64,000 nt of DNA. Source: an uncultured Hyphomonas sp. (lineage in GTDB: Bacteria; Pseudomonadota; Alphaproteobacteria; Caulobacterales; Hyphomonadaceae). This document shows, in pieces, positions 15,354 to 25,009 of this stretch. The notes under the pieces were generated by a model, which saw only the letters and a program-made list of their open reading frames with translations, searched no databases and was not told where the DNA came from. How positions within the stretch are numbered: position 1 is the first letter of the stretch; each line of letters begins with the position of its first letter. Position numbers and translations under genes: made by a program. Location of the stretch: the NCBI RefSeq assembly GCF_963678875.1, contig NZ_OY787457.1:806001-870000 (forward strand), in the 5' to 3' direction.

Positions 15354-16709
15354 TTACTTGATTGCGATCAGTTTTGCATCGTCCGTCAGGACAATGAGTT
15401 TGTCCTGCGCGGCAATGGGTTCGAGGTAGACGCGGTCACCCAGTTTCATCGACCCGACTTCTTCCCCGGTTTCCGGCGAGTAGGCGAGCAGGTGTCCGGT
15501 CGATGCGACAACCAGCACACGGCCGGATGCGATGACCGGACCGGAATAGGAGATGCGTTTCTTCTTTTTCTCTTCTTTTTCGAACTGGCGCAGCTGGACG
15601 ATCCAGTATGCCTGGCCTGTCGTGGAGTCGATGCAAGCCAATTGGCCGTCCGTTCCGAGCACGAACATATGCTGCCCGGTCACGGCAGGCGGCTGCACAG
15701 AGCCAATCTGCGCGGTCCAGATTCGCTGGCCGCTGCGGCCGTCGATGGCAATGGTGATGCCGGACTGGCTGGAGGCGAAGACAAGGCCGCCAGCGAGGAC
15801 CGGACGAGAGCCGATGTCATTGATCTCCGAAATCGGTGTGAACCGCCCGGCGCTGGAGATGGCATCCGTCCACAGGCGGCGGCCGTTCGAGGCGAGATAG
15901 GCGATCACTTCACCGGAAGAGAAGGGGGCGATGACGAAATCTTCCACAGCCGCGGGGCTCGGGCTGCCCAGCACGCGGGCCGTTTCCGAAATCGCCTGGT
16001 CGGACCATTCGATTTCACCGTTATCCAGCGCCAGGGCGAAGATTTCATTGTTGTTGGATTCAACGAAGATGCGGCCATCCTTGATGGTCGGGGCGCCTGT
16101 CATGGGCGCGTTCAGCGTGTTCTTCCACTTCTCGTCGCCGGTGCTGGCATCCAGCGCCGTGACATAGCCGAAGCCGCTGGCAACGATCAGCGAGTCGCCT
16201 TCGACGGCGAGCCCGCCGCCGAGCGCAGCCTTGTCGCGCTTGGTCAGGCCTTTCAGCTTTTTGCGCCACTTGGTGTTGCCGCTGGCAATATCGGTCGCAA
16301 CGATTTGTTGCTCGGAGTCGAGGGTGAAGACGGTCGTCTTGCTGGCAACCGGCGGCGTGGAGAGCGCAGACTTCTTGCCTGAGCCTTTGCCGACGCCGTT
16401 GCGCCAGGCAACCGACAGGGTCTCTGCGGCCTTGATGTGTCCGTTCACCTTCGCGGCGTTGGAGCCTGCCTGCGGCCAGGAGTCGATTTCCTGCGGCGGA
16501 GGCAGGGTGATCGTCTCGGTGGCGAGGTCCGGGCTGGCTTCAAGTTCGGTGTCCGAGAGGACCATGGTGATCCGGCCGGCTTTCTCAGCCTCGGCCAGTT
16601 CCTTCGCCTTGTTGTTCCCGAAATTGAAGCTGGGCAGGCTGGAGCAGGCGGTCAGGCCCAGGAAGCCGAGGGCGGCTCCGGCCAGCAGGAACTTGCGGGT
16701 TGGGGTCAT
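15354..16709 (-). CDS. bamB: Outer membrane assembly lipoprotein BamB (PQQ-like beta-propeller)
   Basis: Scaffold lipoprotein of the BAM complex that inserts beta-barrel proteins into the outer membrane. The 451-residue protein begins with a lipoprotein signal ending LTAC (Cys22) and consists of repeated PQQ-like blades (for example GNTKWRKKL, GDEKWKNTL, GQRIWTAQI, GQAYWIVQL). It overlaps the upstream YfgM-like gene by 4 nt and precedes der, the order seen also in E. coli (yfgM-bamB-der), which supports the assignment. Confidence 0.93.
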   Translation of the reverse strand: MTPTRKFLLAGAALGFLGLTACSSLPSFNFGNNKAKELAEAEKAGRITMVLSDTELEASPDLATETITLPPPQEIDSWPQAGSNAAKVNGHIKAAETLSVAWRNGVGKGSGKKSALSTPPVASKTTVFTLDSEQQIVATDIASGNTKWRKKLKGLTKRDKAALGGGLAVEGDSLIVASGFGYVTALDASTGDEKWKNTLNAPMTGAPTIKDGRIFVESNNNEIFALALDNGEIEWSDQAISETARVLGSPSPAAVEDFVIAPFSSGEVIAYLASNGRRLWTDAISSAGRFTPISEINDIGSRPVLAGGLVFASSQSGITIAIDGRSGQRIWTAQIGSVQPPAVTGQHMFVLGTDGQLACIDSTTGQAYWIVQLRQFEKEEKKKKRISYSGPVIASGRVLVVASTGHLLAYSPETGEEVGSMKLGDRVYLEPIAAQDKLIVLTDDAKLIAIK

Positions 16710-17428
16710 TGACCGGTCTCCTCGGTGGTTTCGGACGCCTCGGCAGGTGCAGCCTCTTCAGCGGGGGCCGCTGGGGCTGTTTCGGCGGGGATCGGGATTG
16801 CGGCAAGCGCGATGTCCGCACGCCGGACCACGCCTTGCGGGGCCGCAGCATCGAATTTCAGCCGGTTGTAGGCAGTCCGCGCGCGCGCAGCATCCCCTTC
16901 GGCATAGGCCTTCGCGGCGATCAGCTCGCGGGCGAGGGCGCCAAGGCCGGATTCCTCATCCTTGAGGTCGCCCAGCAGGGTTTCCAGTTCGGTGAGCGAT
17001 GCGGTGTCTGCCTTCGCATAGGCCGCTTTCAGCAGGGCGGCGCGCTCAAACGGCGTTCCGTCGGCTTTGCCAATGCCCGCCAGCACGTCGGTCGCGCCGG
17101 CAGCATCGCCGCTGCCTTCATAGACGGTCTGGGCCAGGTAGTTCGCGGCCAGTGGAGACAGGCTCGACTCCTCGTCCACCAATGTCCGGAAATCGGCCTC
17201 GGCCTCGGCATAGTCACCGTCCGCCAGCTGGGTTGCCGCCCGTTCAAAGGCCTGCGCCCGTTCAGCACGGATCTGGGTGAAATGGGGGTGAAGTACGAAT
17301 TCATTGAGTGCCACGGCGCCGATCAGAAGCGCTGCGCCGCCATAGACAAAGAGACGATAGCGCTTCCAGGCCGTCTCGATCTTGTCCTGGCGAATGCTTT
17401 CGTCGACTTCTTCAAAAATGTCGCTCAA
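16706..17428 (-). CDS. YfgM-like tetratricopeptide membrane protein
   Basis: A 240-residue protein with a single transmembrane helix (LFVYGGAALLIGAVALNEFVL, about residues 26-46) and a periplasmic TPR-like region rich in Ala. The family (UPF0070) is a partner of the SecYEG translocon and periplasmic chaperones. The start chosen is a TTG at 17428 giving (M)SDIFEEVDESIRQ, the family N terminus, with GGAG 7 nt upstream; a GTG at 17452 has no ribosome binding site. The extreme C terminus is a Pro/Ala/Glu-rich tail. It is coupled to bamB by a 4-nt overlap. Confidence 0.85.
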   Translation of the reverse strand: MSDIFEEVDESIRQDKIETAWKRYRLFVYGGAALLIGAVALNEFVLHPHFTQIRAERAQAFERAATQLADGDYAEAEADFRTLVDEESSLSPLAANYLAQTVYEGSGDAAGATDVLAGIGKADGTPFERAALLKAAYAKADTASLTELETLLGDLKDEESGLGALARELIAAKAYAEGDAARARTAYNRLKFDAAAPQGVVRRADIALAAIPIPAETAPAAPAEEAAPAEASETTEETGQ

Positions 17429-17512
17429 GGGGCCGCTCCGGTGGGGGTTCACAATTCTGGCGGGAACCTAGACGCCGCCGCCGCTGGCTGCAATGTGCCA
17501 GCGCTGTTCTGG

Positions 17513-18334
17513 TCAAGGTTTTCGCAGGCTGTAGGTTTCAGCTTTTCCGGGGAATTTGCGGGTCCGCACGTCTTCGGCATAGGCCTTCACCGCAGTTTCC
17601 GTCTCGGTGCGCAGGTCCGCATAGCGGCGGACAAATTTCGGAGCCCAGTCAAACAGGCCCAGCATGTCCTGGGCGACGAGCACCTGCCCGTCGCAGGCGG
17701 CTGAGGCGCCGATCCCGATCGTGGGGCAGCTGACCTCGGCGGTAATCTCCGCCGCAAGGTCTTCGGCGACCCCTTCGATGACGATGGCGAAGGCCCCGGC
17801 GCGGTCGGCCGCGCGGGCTTCGTTGATGACGATTTCACGCTCGGATTCGGTCCGGCCCTTGGCGCGGAATCCGCCGTCGACATTGACCGCCTGCGGGCGC
17901 AGGCCGACATGGCCCATGACCGGGATGCCGCGCTCGACCAGGTGGGCGATCTGCTTGGCGGCGTAGGCACCGCTTTCGATTTTCACGGCCTGGCAGCCGG
18001 TTTCCTTCATGATCCGGACAGCGTTCAGGAAGGCCTGATCCTCGCTGGTTTCGTAGCTGCCGAACGGCATGTCGACGACCACAAAGGCCTGTTCGGAGCC
18101 GCGCATCACGGCCTGGCCGTGCAGGATCATCATTTCCATCGTCACGCCGACGGTGGACGGCAGGCCGTGGACCACCATGCCGAGACTGTCGCCGACCAGC
18201 AGCATGTCCACATGCGGGTCCATCAGTTCGGCCATCGGCGCGTCATAGGCCGTCAGCATGACCAGCGGCGTACCACCCTTTGCCTTGGCGATGTCCTTGA
18301 CGGTCTTGCGAGTGATCTGGGTTTGCTTTGACAT
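17513..18334 (-). CDS. panB: 3-methyl-2-oxobutanoate hydroxymethyltransferase
   Basis: Transfers a hydroxymethyl group from methylene-tetrahydrofolate to alpha-ketoisovalerate, giving ketopantoate for pantothenate and CoA synthesis. The 273-residue length is normal. Family blocks are MLTAYDAPMAELMD, LLVGDSLGMVVHG, the HxGLRPQAVN segment and EGVAEDLAAEIT with the following CPTIGIGAS. No panC is present in the window. Confidence 0.95.
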   Translation of the reverse strand: MSKQTQITRKTVKDIAKAKGGTPLVMLTAYDAPMAELMDPHVDMLLVGDSLGMVVHGLPSTVGVTMEMMILHGQAVMRGSEQAFVVVDMPFGSYETSEDQAFLNAVRIMKETGCQAVKIESGAYAAKQIAHLVERGIPVMGHVGLRPQAVNVDGGFRAKGRTESEREIVINEARAADRAGAFAIVIEGVAEDLAAEITAEVSCPTIGIGASAACDGQVLVAQDMLGLFDWAPKFVRRYADLRTETETAVKAYAEDVRTRKFPGKAETYSLRKP

Positions 18335-18402
18335 GCGCTGCGCTTATCCGCTCCGGCAGTTCCGGGCAAGAATTCCTTCTGGGACGCCAGGGAGTTTGTC
18401 TG

Positions 18403-18993
18403 TCAGCCCTGGCCCGGCATGATCACGGGTATGCCGATCAGGGCCCTGTGCAGGTAGCCCACGAAAGCCACATACAGCACGATGCCGCCGATGACCGAAA
18501 CCACGTCGGGCCACAATTTGGTCGGCGCATCCGGAGCCGGGCCGGTATCGCCGCGGCGTTTCACCATGATCCGGTCGAAAACCGCGAAGGTGAGGAAGGC
18601 GGTGAACAGCAGGAAGGCATTCAGTTGGCCCGTCGCGAAAAAGTGCCCGAATGCCCAAAGCTTCACGGCAACCAGCATCGGGTGTTTTGCCCATTTCTTG
18701 ATCCGCCCGACGGGCAGCTGCGAAGCCACGATCAGGATGAAGGCTGGCGGCATCAGGGCGAAATTGACATGCTTGCCCCAGATGGGTGGCGCATACACCA
18801 GCCCCATGCCGCGGGTTTCGCCGTAACCGACGCAGATCAGAAAGAAGCCGATGATGGAGACGAAAGTATAGGTCCCCATGAAGGGGCCATATCCCATCAT
18901 CTTTTTGAGATCCTTGCCTGGTTCCCGCGAGCGCACAGCCGAGAAAACGTGCGCCCCGAAAAAAATCACCAGACCGAGTATGAAAATCGCCAT
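18403..18993 (-). CDS. NnrU family membrane protein
   Basis: A 196-residue inner-membrane protein with about six hydrophobic helices. It matches the NnrU family, first noted in denitrification regions and related to a methyltransferase-like (isoprenylcysteine carboxyl methyltransferase) membrane fold. Conserved segments include FFGAHVFSAVR at the N terminus and KHPMLVAVKLWAFGH in the middle. No denitrification genes are nearby, so a nitrogen-oxide role is not implied here. Confidence 0.85.
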   Translation of the reverse strand: MAIFILGLVIFFGAHVFSAVRSREPGKDLKKMMGYGPFMGTYTFVSIIGFFLICVGYGETRGMGLVYAPPIWGKHVNFALMPPAFILIVASQLPVGRIKKWAKHPMLVAVKLWAFGHFFATGQLNAFLLFTAFLTFAVFDRIMVKRRGDTGPAPDAPTKLWPDVVSVIGGIVLYVAFVGYLHRALIGIPVIMPGQG

Positions 18994-19049
18994 GACGGGG
19001 CCCTCCCGAAGGGGAGCTTACGGCGAGTTGGAGCTGACTGAAAGAGGCT

Positions 19050-19298
19050 TCAGCCCTCGCTGCCGTCCTTGATCCAGACCTCGACCTGGCCTTTCAGCTT
19101 CAGGGTCAGCGGTTTGCCCTTGCGGTCGAGCGCCTTGCCGGCGGCGACTTTGATCCAGCCTTCGGAGATGCAGTACTCCTCGACATTGGTTTTTTCCGTG
19201 CCATTGAAACGCACGCCGATCTCCTTCTGGAGGAGCTCCGGATCGTGGAACGGGCTGTCGGGGTCGACGCAGAGGCGGTCGGGAAGCTGGTCAGTCAT
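19050..19298 (-). CDS. DUF3297 family protein
   Basis: An 82-residue protein of the small DUF3297 family, recognisable by DRLCVDPDSPFHDPELL, the GVRFNG block and GWIKVAAGKALDRKGKP. The function is unknown. The reading frame continues far upstream, but the start at MTDQLPDR matches the family; it has no strong ribosome binding site. Confidence 0.82.
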   Translation of the reverse strand: MTDQLPDRLCVDPDSPFHDPELLQKEIGVRFNGTEKTNVEEYCISEGWIKVAAGKALDRKGKPLTLKLKGQVEVWIKDGSEG

Positions 19299-19428
19299 GG
19301 CAGCGGTTTTAGCGTGGGCCGCGCCGACGGCAAGAGGGAGCAGGCAGGGAACCTTTGCGCCAGCACGTGCGGCGCCCGTAAAGGCGCTTTGGGAGGAGGG
19401 AACCGGATTTTCAGAAGAGCGGGACGGG

Positions 19429-19845
19429 TCAGGTTTCCGGCAGGGGCAGGTGCGCCTGATCCAGACGGCGTGCGGACGCATCGGCTTGCAGCACCGCAAA
19501 CTGCTGCGCGAGCCGTTCAGTCCGCATGGATTGGCCGAGCGGAGCGATGATGGCGGGAATGCGAAGATAAGCCGGCGTCGCGGCGCGGCCATCGCAGGCG
19601 GCGGCGAGGCGGTCATTGAAATGCGTGCAGGGTTTCAGCGAAACGCGTTCAGACTTCTGTCCGGGGATCCAGTCAATCGCAACCAGGAAGACCCGGCAGT
19701 TCGGGCTGACGCTCCAGCGATACTTCACGCCCCGGCCATACGCGGCCCGCACGGCCAGGCGCAGGAGCAGCACCTGGACCCAGATCAGGGGCCAGATCGC
19801 AACGAATTGCGGGTAGAGGCCGGGAGGTGGACGCAGGAACGACAT
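19429..19845 (-). CDS. Hypothetical protein with one membrane segment
   Basis: A 138-residue protein without a recognised domain. Residues about 10-34 (GLYPQFVAIWPLIWVQVLLLRLAV) can form a membrane helix, and the following part (KYRWSVSP...VFLVAIDWIPG) looks like beta structure. ATG at 19845 has AGGATGG upstream. The long plus-strand frame across the same region has a composition typical of a shadow frame, so the minus strand is preferred. Confidence 0.6.
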   Translation of the reverse strand: MSFLRPPPGLYPQFVAIWPLIWVQVLLLRLAVRAAYGRGVKYRWSVSPNCRVFLVAIDWIPGQKSERVSLKPCTHFNDRLAAACDGRAATPAYLRIPAIIAPLGQSMRTERLAQQFAVLQADASARRLDQAHLPLPET

Positions 19846-20054
19846 GACGCCATCCTGAAGGCCCGGACGATGGGGTGGATTGTTTGGGGCGTACCGCCGC
19901 AATTACAACAGATCGCACCGCTTTTGACGGGGACAGTCCGCAGGCAATCCAACATGTTAAACAGATGCTTAACCAAGCCCGGAAATTCGCGCCCGGAATC
20001 CACTGAAGATTAGGGTTTCCGGTCTAGTCAGAAGAGACCAGCCGGGCGGAGAGC

Positions 20055-22064
20055 ATGCTCAAAAGAACCAACATCAACACGTACCGGACCATGCTGCAAA
20101 ACGCGCGCACGCCGGAAGAAGCTGTCATGATGGAACAGCTGCGGGCGATCTCGCAGAATATCCCTGCGCTCTACATGATGTTGACCGTGGCGGCGATTGC
20201 GCTTGGCGCGACCTTCGAAGGCAAGGCACCAGAGTTACTGACACTGGGCGTTCCCTGCATCTTCGTGTTTCTAAGCGCCGTCCGCCTTGCGTTCTGGAAG
20301 TTCGGTGACGCCCGGCTGATGTTTCCGGAAGAGGCGCGCAAGAAATTGTTCCAGGTGGAAATCCTGACTTCCATATTGTTCGTGGTCCTGGGAGTTTGGG
20401 TCTGGACGCTGCTGCCTTACGCCACCAGCCAGGAACGGCTTTACCTGTCCTTCTTCACCGCTTTCACGGGAGCGTCCTCGACAATCTGCGCCATTTCGCG
20501 GCCGCGGCTCGTGGGTGTCTGCCTGTTCATGACGCTTGGCGTCTTCTGCCTGTTGTTCTTCGACTGGAATGAGCGGTTCTATTTCTATGCGACCATGCAG
20601 CTGGGCATCACCTACCTGGTCTTCTTCATGGCTTCCCGGACGTACAAGTTGCGCCTCGCCCAATCGGTCGTTCTGCTGAACCGGCTGAATGCTGAAAATC
20701 GGCGGTCTTCAGAGCTTGCCGACACGAACCAGTCCATGGCGCTGACCGACATGCTGACAGGGCTGCCGAACCGGCGCCAGTTCTTCATCGATGTCGAAGC
20801 ATCGTATAATCCGAAAGCGGATAAATCGCTTCCGGTTGTCGGCCTGGTCGACCTTGATGGTTTCAAGCCGATCAATGATGTGTTCGGTCACACGGCAGGT
20901 GATGCCGTCCTGGTGGAAACGGCCCGGCGGCTGAAGCGCGTGCTGGGCAACAAGGCCAGCGTTTCGCGTCTCGGCGGAGATGAGTTTGCCTACATCCTGC
21001 CCAAGACAGTCAGCGCGAACGAGGCCAAACGCCTCGCGCAGCAGATCGTCAATGCCATGAACGAGCCTGTGCGGCTGCCGAACAAGGATACGAGCCGCGT
21101 GTCAGCCTCGGTCGGCTATTCCTCGCGCGCCTTCCCGGTAAAATCCGCACACGACCTGATGGAGCAGGCCGATTTCGCCCTGTTCCGCGCCAAGGAACAC
21201 AAGGTGGGGCAGGCGATCGAGTTCTCCGCCGACCATGCCGAAACGCAGATGCGCGAAGCCGTCGTGCACCAGGCGCTGAAGAAGGCCGATCTCGACAAGG
21301 AACTGCGCCTGGTTTTCCAGCCTATCGTGAACTCCACCGAAGGCGATGTGACCCGGTGCGAAGCGCTGGCCCGCTGGGACAGTCCCGAACTCGGCTCTGT
21401 GTCACCGCTGGAATTCGTTTCCATCGCGGAGAAGATGGGAATGACCCAGCGGCTGACCCGCGTGGTCGTCCGCAAGGCGCTGGACCAGCTCCGCAACTGG
21501 CCGGAACTGCCTTCCATGTCAGTGAACCTGTCGGCGCAGGATATCATCAGCCGCGAGACGAGCGATGCGCTGGTGGCGATGATCCTGGCGGAGCCGGAAA
21601 GCGTACGTCATCGTCTGGTTCTGGAAGTGACGGAATCGTCGCTGCTGAACGACATGGAGGAAGCGCGCTTCAATCTCATGAAGTTCCGCTTCATGGGCCT
21701 CAAGATCGCGCTCGACGATTTCGGCACGGGCTATTCCTCGCTGCGCTACCTGCAGGAGCTGGAATTCGATATCGTGAAAATCGACCGCAGCTTTGGCGCG
21801 GCCATCAACACGGCCGCCCGCGGTCTCGGCCTCGTTGCCACGATCCAGCACCTCTGCCGGTCGCTGTCGATCGAGTGCATCATCGAGGGCATTGAAACCA
21901 GCGAGCAGCTGGAGATCGCGCGCAGTGCAGGTTGCCGCCTGGTGCAGGGCTATCTCTACGCCCCGCCGCTGGAGGCGCTTGAACTGCACGCCTATCTGAT
22001 CGGTGAAAAGCGCTTCCCGACTTACCGGGAAATGCTGGAAGGGGCGACGCGCGACGTCGCCTGA
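20055..22064 (+). CDS. Membrane GGDEF-EAL domain protein
   Basis: A 669-residue cyclic-di-GMP turnover enzyme. Residues about 35-200 hold several transmembrane helices without a known sensor fold. The GGDEF domain has an intact GGDEF at residues 307-311 and no obvious RxxD inhibitory site immediately upstream. The EAL domain has EAL at 436-438, followed by NLS, EVTES, DDFGTGYSSL and KIDRSF, so the phosphodiesterase residues also look intact. Which activity dominates cannot be told. The gene stands alone. Confidence 0.93.
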   Translation: MLKRTNINTYRTMLQNARTPEEAVMMEQLRAISQNIPALYMMLTVAAIALGATFEGKAPELLTLGVPCIFVFLSAVRLAFWKFGDARLMFPEEARKKLFQVEILTSILFVVLGVWVWTLLPYATSQERLYLSFFTAFTGASSTICAISRPRLVGVCLFMTLGVFCLLFFDWNERFYFYATMQLGITYLVFFMASRTYKLRLAQSVVLLNRLNAENRRSSELADTNQSMALTDMLTGLPNRRQFFIDVEASYNPKADKSLPVVGLVDLDGFKPINDVFGHTAGDAVLVETARRLKRVLGNKASVSRLGGDEFAYILPKTVSANEAKRLAQQIVNAMNEPVRLPNKDTSRVSASVGYSSRAFPVKSAHDLMEQADFALFRAKEHKVGQAIEFSADHAETQMREAVVHQALKKADLDKELRLVFQPIVNSTEGDVTRCEALARWDSPELGSVSPLEFVSIAEKMGMTQRLTRVVVRKALDQLRNWPELPSMSVNLSAQDIISRETSDALVAMILAEPESVRHRLVLEVTESSLLNDMEEARFNLMKFRFMGLKIALDDFGTGYSSLRYLQELEFDIVKIDRSFGAAINTAARGLGLVATIQHLCRSLSIECIIEGIETSEQLEIARSAGCRLVQGYLYAPPLEALELHAYLIGEKRFPTYREMLEGATRDVA

Positions 22065-22185
22065 ATTCGGGCCTGAGCCTGACCGGTCATTGACCACCCT
22101 CAATTGATTTTCCGTGCGCGCGCCCTTGTCCGGCGGGCAGGGCAGGCGCATGCTTCCCGGCAAAACAATAAACCGGGAGGACGTA

Positions 22186-23040
22186 ATGAAAGATCTGGCA
22201 GGCAAGGTCGCCTTTGTAACGGGGGCAGCTTCGGGCATCGGGCTCGGCATCACCACGGCGCTGGCGCAGTCCGGCGTAAAGGTGATGATGTGCGACATTG
22301 AGAAAGACACGCTGGACGAGGCGATCAGCGGGCTGAAGCAGACCAATGCCGACGTCGATGGCGTGATCGCGGACGTGTCGCTGAAGGAACAGCTGCAGGC
22401 GGCAGCCGATGCCACGATGGAACGCTTTGGCCGGGTGGACATCCTGGTCAACAATGCCGGCGTGGGTGGCGGCGGGCGCTATGGCGAGTGGACGGATGCG
22501 GGCTGGAACTGGACCATCGGCGTGAACCTGATGTCGGTGATCTGGGGGATCGAGATATTCGGGCCGCTGATCGAGGCGCATGGCGAGGGCGGCCAGATCG
22601 TGTCGACCGCTTCAATTGCGGGGTTCCTGCCGGTTACGAACCCGCCCTACAATGTGACCAAATTCGGTGTCGTTGCCCTCAGCGAAGGCTTGCGGACAGA
22701 GCTGGAGCCGCGCGGCATCGGTGTGTCGGTGCTGTGCCCGGGGTTCATCCGGACAAAGATCATGGACTCTGCCCGCAACGTACCGGACCGCTTTGCCGGC
22801 GCGCGCGACACGACGGGGGAGGACGCCAATATGGCGGATTCCGAATTTGCCGAGATGGCGCGGGAAGCCATCGCACAAGGGATCGATCCGCTCTATGTGG
22901 GCGATCTGGTCCGTGAAGGGATCGAAGGCAACTGGCCCTACATCTTTACCGACAATGAGTTCGAGCCCGCGATCATGGAACGCTTCGCCAATGTGAAGGC
23001 AGGGTTTGACCGCATCCGCGGCCGCGTTCCGCGCCACTAG
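22186..23040 (+). CDS. Short-chain dehydrogenase/reductase
   Basis: A 284-residue classical SDR. The NAD(P)-binding motif is TGAASGIG close to the N terminus, the NNAG motif is VNNAGVGGGG, and the catalytic Ser-Tyr-Lys set is in STASIAGF and the PYNVTK (YxxxK) segment. ATG at 22186 follows GGGAGGACGTA; upstream in-frame codons have no ribosome binding site. It belongs to the oxidoreductases of unknown substrate that occur near acyl-CoA and lipid metabolism genes. Confidence 0.92.
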   Translation: MKDLAGKVAFVTGAASGIGLGITTALAQSGVKVMMCDIEKDTLDEAISGLKQTNADVDGVIADVSLKEQLQAAADATMERFGRVDILVNNAGVGGGGRYGEWTDAGWNWTIGVNLMSVIWGIEIFGPLIEAHGEGGQIVSTASIAGFLPVTNPPYNVTKFGVVALSEGLRTELEPRGIGVSVLCPGFIRTKIMDSARNVPDRFAGARDTTGEDANMADSEFAEMAREAIAQGIDPLYVGDLVREGIEGNWPYIFTDNEFEPAIMERFANVKAGFDRIRGRVPRH

Positions 23041-23119
23041 GGTTTATCTGTCTGGCGCCGCGTAATTGTGCTAGCGCTGATGAAACAGTTCCGGATCAAC
23101 CGGGCTCAGGGAGGATGAT

Positions 23120-23746
23120 TTGACACTCAAGGCAATCAGTGCCGGTTTTGGCCGGACGGGGACGATGTCCCTCAAACTCGCGCTGGAACAATTGGGCTTC
23201 GGGCCGTGCCATCACATGATCGAAGTGATCGAGAAGGGGGAGAAACAGGTGCCGCTGTGGAATGATGCGCTGGCCGGGAAGCCGGACTTCGACGCGATCT
23301 ATTCCGGTTACCGCTCAGCCGTGGACTGGCCGTCGGCGGCCTTCTGGAAAGAGCTGGCGGACGATTATCCGGATGCGAAGATCATCCTTTCATCCCGTTC
23401 GGCAGAGAGCTGGTACAGCAGCATCTCCGAGACAATCCTCGCCACCGTCTGGGCGCCGGACAAATGGCCGCCGCAAGCCGTTGATTGGTTCAAGATGGTC
23501 ACCAAAGTGCTCGAACGCAGCTTCGGCCCGGCGAAGACAAAGGAAGAGCTGATCGAAGTCTTCCACGCGCACGAAGCCGCCGTGAAGGCGGCCATCCCGG
23601 CAGACCGCCTGCTGGTGCACTCTGCCAGGGATGGCTGGGAGCCGCTCTGTGCTTTCCTTGGCGTGCCTGTGCCGGAAGGTCCTTATCCTCGCACAAACAG
23701 CAAGGAAGAATTCTTCCAGCACATGACCAAAGCCGACGATATGTAG
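23120..23746 (+). CDS. Sulfotransferase family protein
   Basis: A 208-residue P-loop protein of the Sulfotransfer_4 type. The phosphosulfate-binding loop is GFGRTGTMSLKLAL near the N terminus, and KIILSSRSAESWYSS resembles the 3'-phosphate binding segment. The start is a TTG with GGGAGGATGAT directly upstream. Members are common in marine alphaproteobacteria and their acceptors are mostly unknown. It is downstream of the SDR with about 80 nt between them. Confidence 0.85.
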   Translation: MTLKAISAGFGRTGTMSLKLALEQLGFGPCHHMIEVIEKGEKQVPLWNDALAGKPDFDAIYSGYRSAVDWPSAAFWKELADDYPDAKIILSSRSAESWYSSISETILATVWAPDKWPPQAVDWFKMVTKVLERSFGPAKTKEELIEVFHAHEAAVKAAIPADRLLVHSARDGWEPLCAFLGVPVPEGPYPRTNSKEEFFQHMTKADDM

Positions 23747-23758
23747 GGGCGTTTTGTC

Positions 23759-24931
23759 CTAGTAGCTCTTGGGCAGGCCCAGCACGCGTTCGGCGATGAA
23801 GTTCAGGATCATCTCGCGGCTGACGGGGGCGATGCGGGCGAGCATGGCTTCGCGCATCATGCGCTCGACATGGTATTCCTTCGCGTAGCCCATACCGCCA
23901 TGGGTGAGTACGGCGGTTTCGCAGGCGCGGAAGCCTGCTTCTGTGCCGAGATACTTCGCCGAGTTCGCTTCGGCGCCGCAATCCTGGCCTTTATCGTAAA
24001 GACCGGCGGCCTTGTAGGCGAGCAGTTCGGCGGCGGAGAGCTCTGCCCATGATTTCGCCAGCGGGTGCTGGATGCCCTGGTTCTGACCGATGGGGCGGCC
24101 GAACACGACGCGCTCATTGGCGTAACGCGCGGCGCGCTCCAGCGCGGAGAAGCCGAGGCCGATGGATTCCACGGCAAACAGCACGCGCTCCGGGTTCAGG
24201 CCCTGCAGCAGGTATTTGAAGCCCGCGCCTTCCTGACCGATCAGGTGTTCCTTCGGCACTTCGAGGTTGTCGATGAAGAGCGTGTTGCACTCAACCGCCT
24301 TGCGGCCCATTTTCGGGATCGGGTTGGCCTCGATGCGGTTGCGGTTGAGGTCTGTGTAGAAGAGCGACAGGCCGAGGTGCGGCTTGGCGCACTGATCCTT
24401 CGGCGTGGTGCGGGCGATGATCAGGATCTTGTCGGCGCGCTGTGCGCCGGTTGTCCAGATCTTGCGGCCATTGATGACATAGCCATTGTTGGTTCGCTCG
24501 GCCCGGGTTTCGAGGCTGGACGTGTCGAGGCCGGAATTCGGCTCGGTCACGGCGAAGCACATCTTCTCCTCGCCGGAGATGATCTTGGGCAGGTTCTCCT
24601 GCTTCAGTTCGGGATTGCCGAACTTCTCAAGCGGCTTCGGGCCGAAGATGTTGAGGTGGATCGCCGAGGCGCCGGAAAAGCCCGCGCCCGTGCGCGTCAC
24701 GGTCTGCATCATGATGGCTGCTTCGGTGAGGCCGAGCCCCGCGCCGCCATATTCTTCCGGGAAAGCGATGCCCATCCAGCCGCCCTTGGCCATGGCATCG
24801 CAGAACTCTTCCGGCCAGTTGCCGGTTTCGTCCACTTTACCCCAGTATTCGTCGTCGAACGGCTCCAGCGTCTTCTCGACGGCGGCCTTGATGGCTTCCT
24901 GGTCCTCGCTCATCGGCGCAATCTGGTACAT
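23759..24931 (-). CDS. Acyl-CoA dehydrogenase
   Basis: FAD-dependent dehydrogenase of 390 residues introducing a 2,3-double bond in an acyl-CoA. It shows the flavin/substrate motif FAVTEPNSGLD, the KIWTTGA block, and the C-terminal HGGMGYAKEYHVERMMREA stretch. AGGAG precedes the ATG. It converges with the sulfotransferase gene, with a 12-nt gap. The acyl chain length or branched substrate cannot be read from the sequence. Confidence 0.93.
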   Translation of the reverse strand: MYQIAPMSEDQEAIKAAVEKTLEPFDDEYWGKVDETGNWPEEFCDAMAKGGWMGIAFPEEYGGAGLGLTEAAIMMQTVTRTGAGFSGASAIHLNIFGPKPLEKFGNPELKQENLPKIISGEEKMCFAVTEPNSGLDTSSLETRAERTNNGYVINGRKIWTTGAQRADKILIIARTTPKDQCAKPHLGLSLFYTDLNRNRIEANPIPKMGRKAVECNTLFIDNLEVPKEHLIGQEGAGFKYLLQGLNPERVLFAVESIGLGFSALERAARYANERVVFGRPIGQNQGIQHPLAKSWAELSAAELLAYKAAGLYDKGQDCGAEANSAKYLGTEAGFRACETAVLTHGGMGYAKEYHVERMMREAMLARIAPVSREMILNFIAERVLGLPKSY

Positions 24932-25009
24932 CCGGTGTCTCCTCTTGTCGGAGGCAGACTTAAGACGCAGACATGAAATCGTCCAGACTCCGGACGGCGC
25001 GACCCAGCG

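Noticed and set aside
18396..18423. CCAGGG...CCCTGG inverted repeat around the NnrU stop codon
   Set aside because: There is no T-run after it and the stem includes coding sequence, so it is not listed as a terminator.
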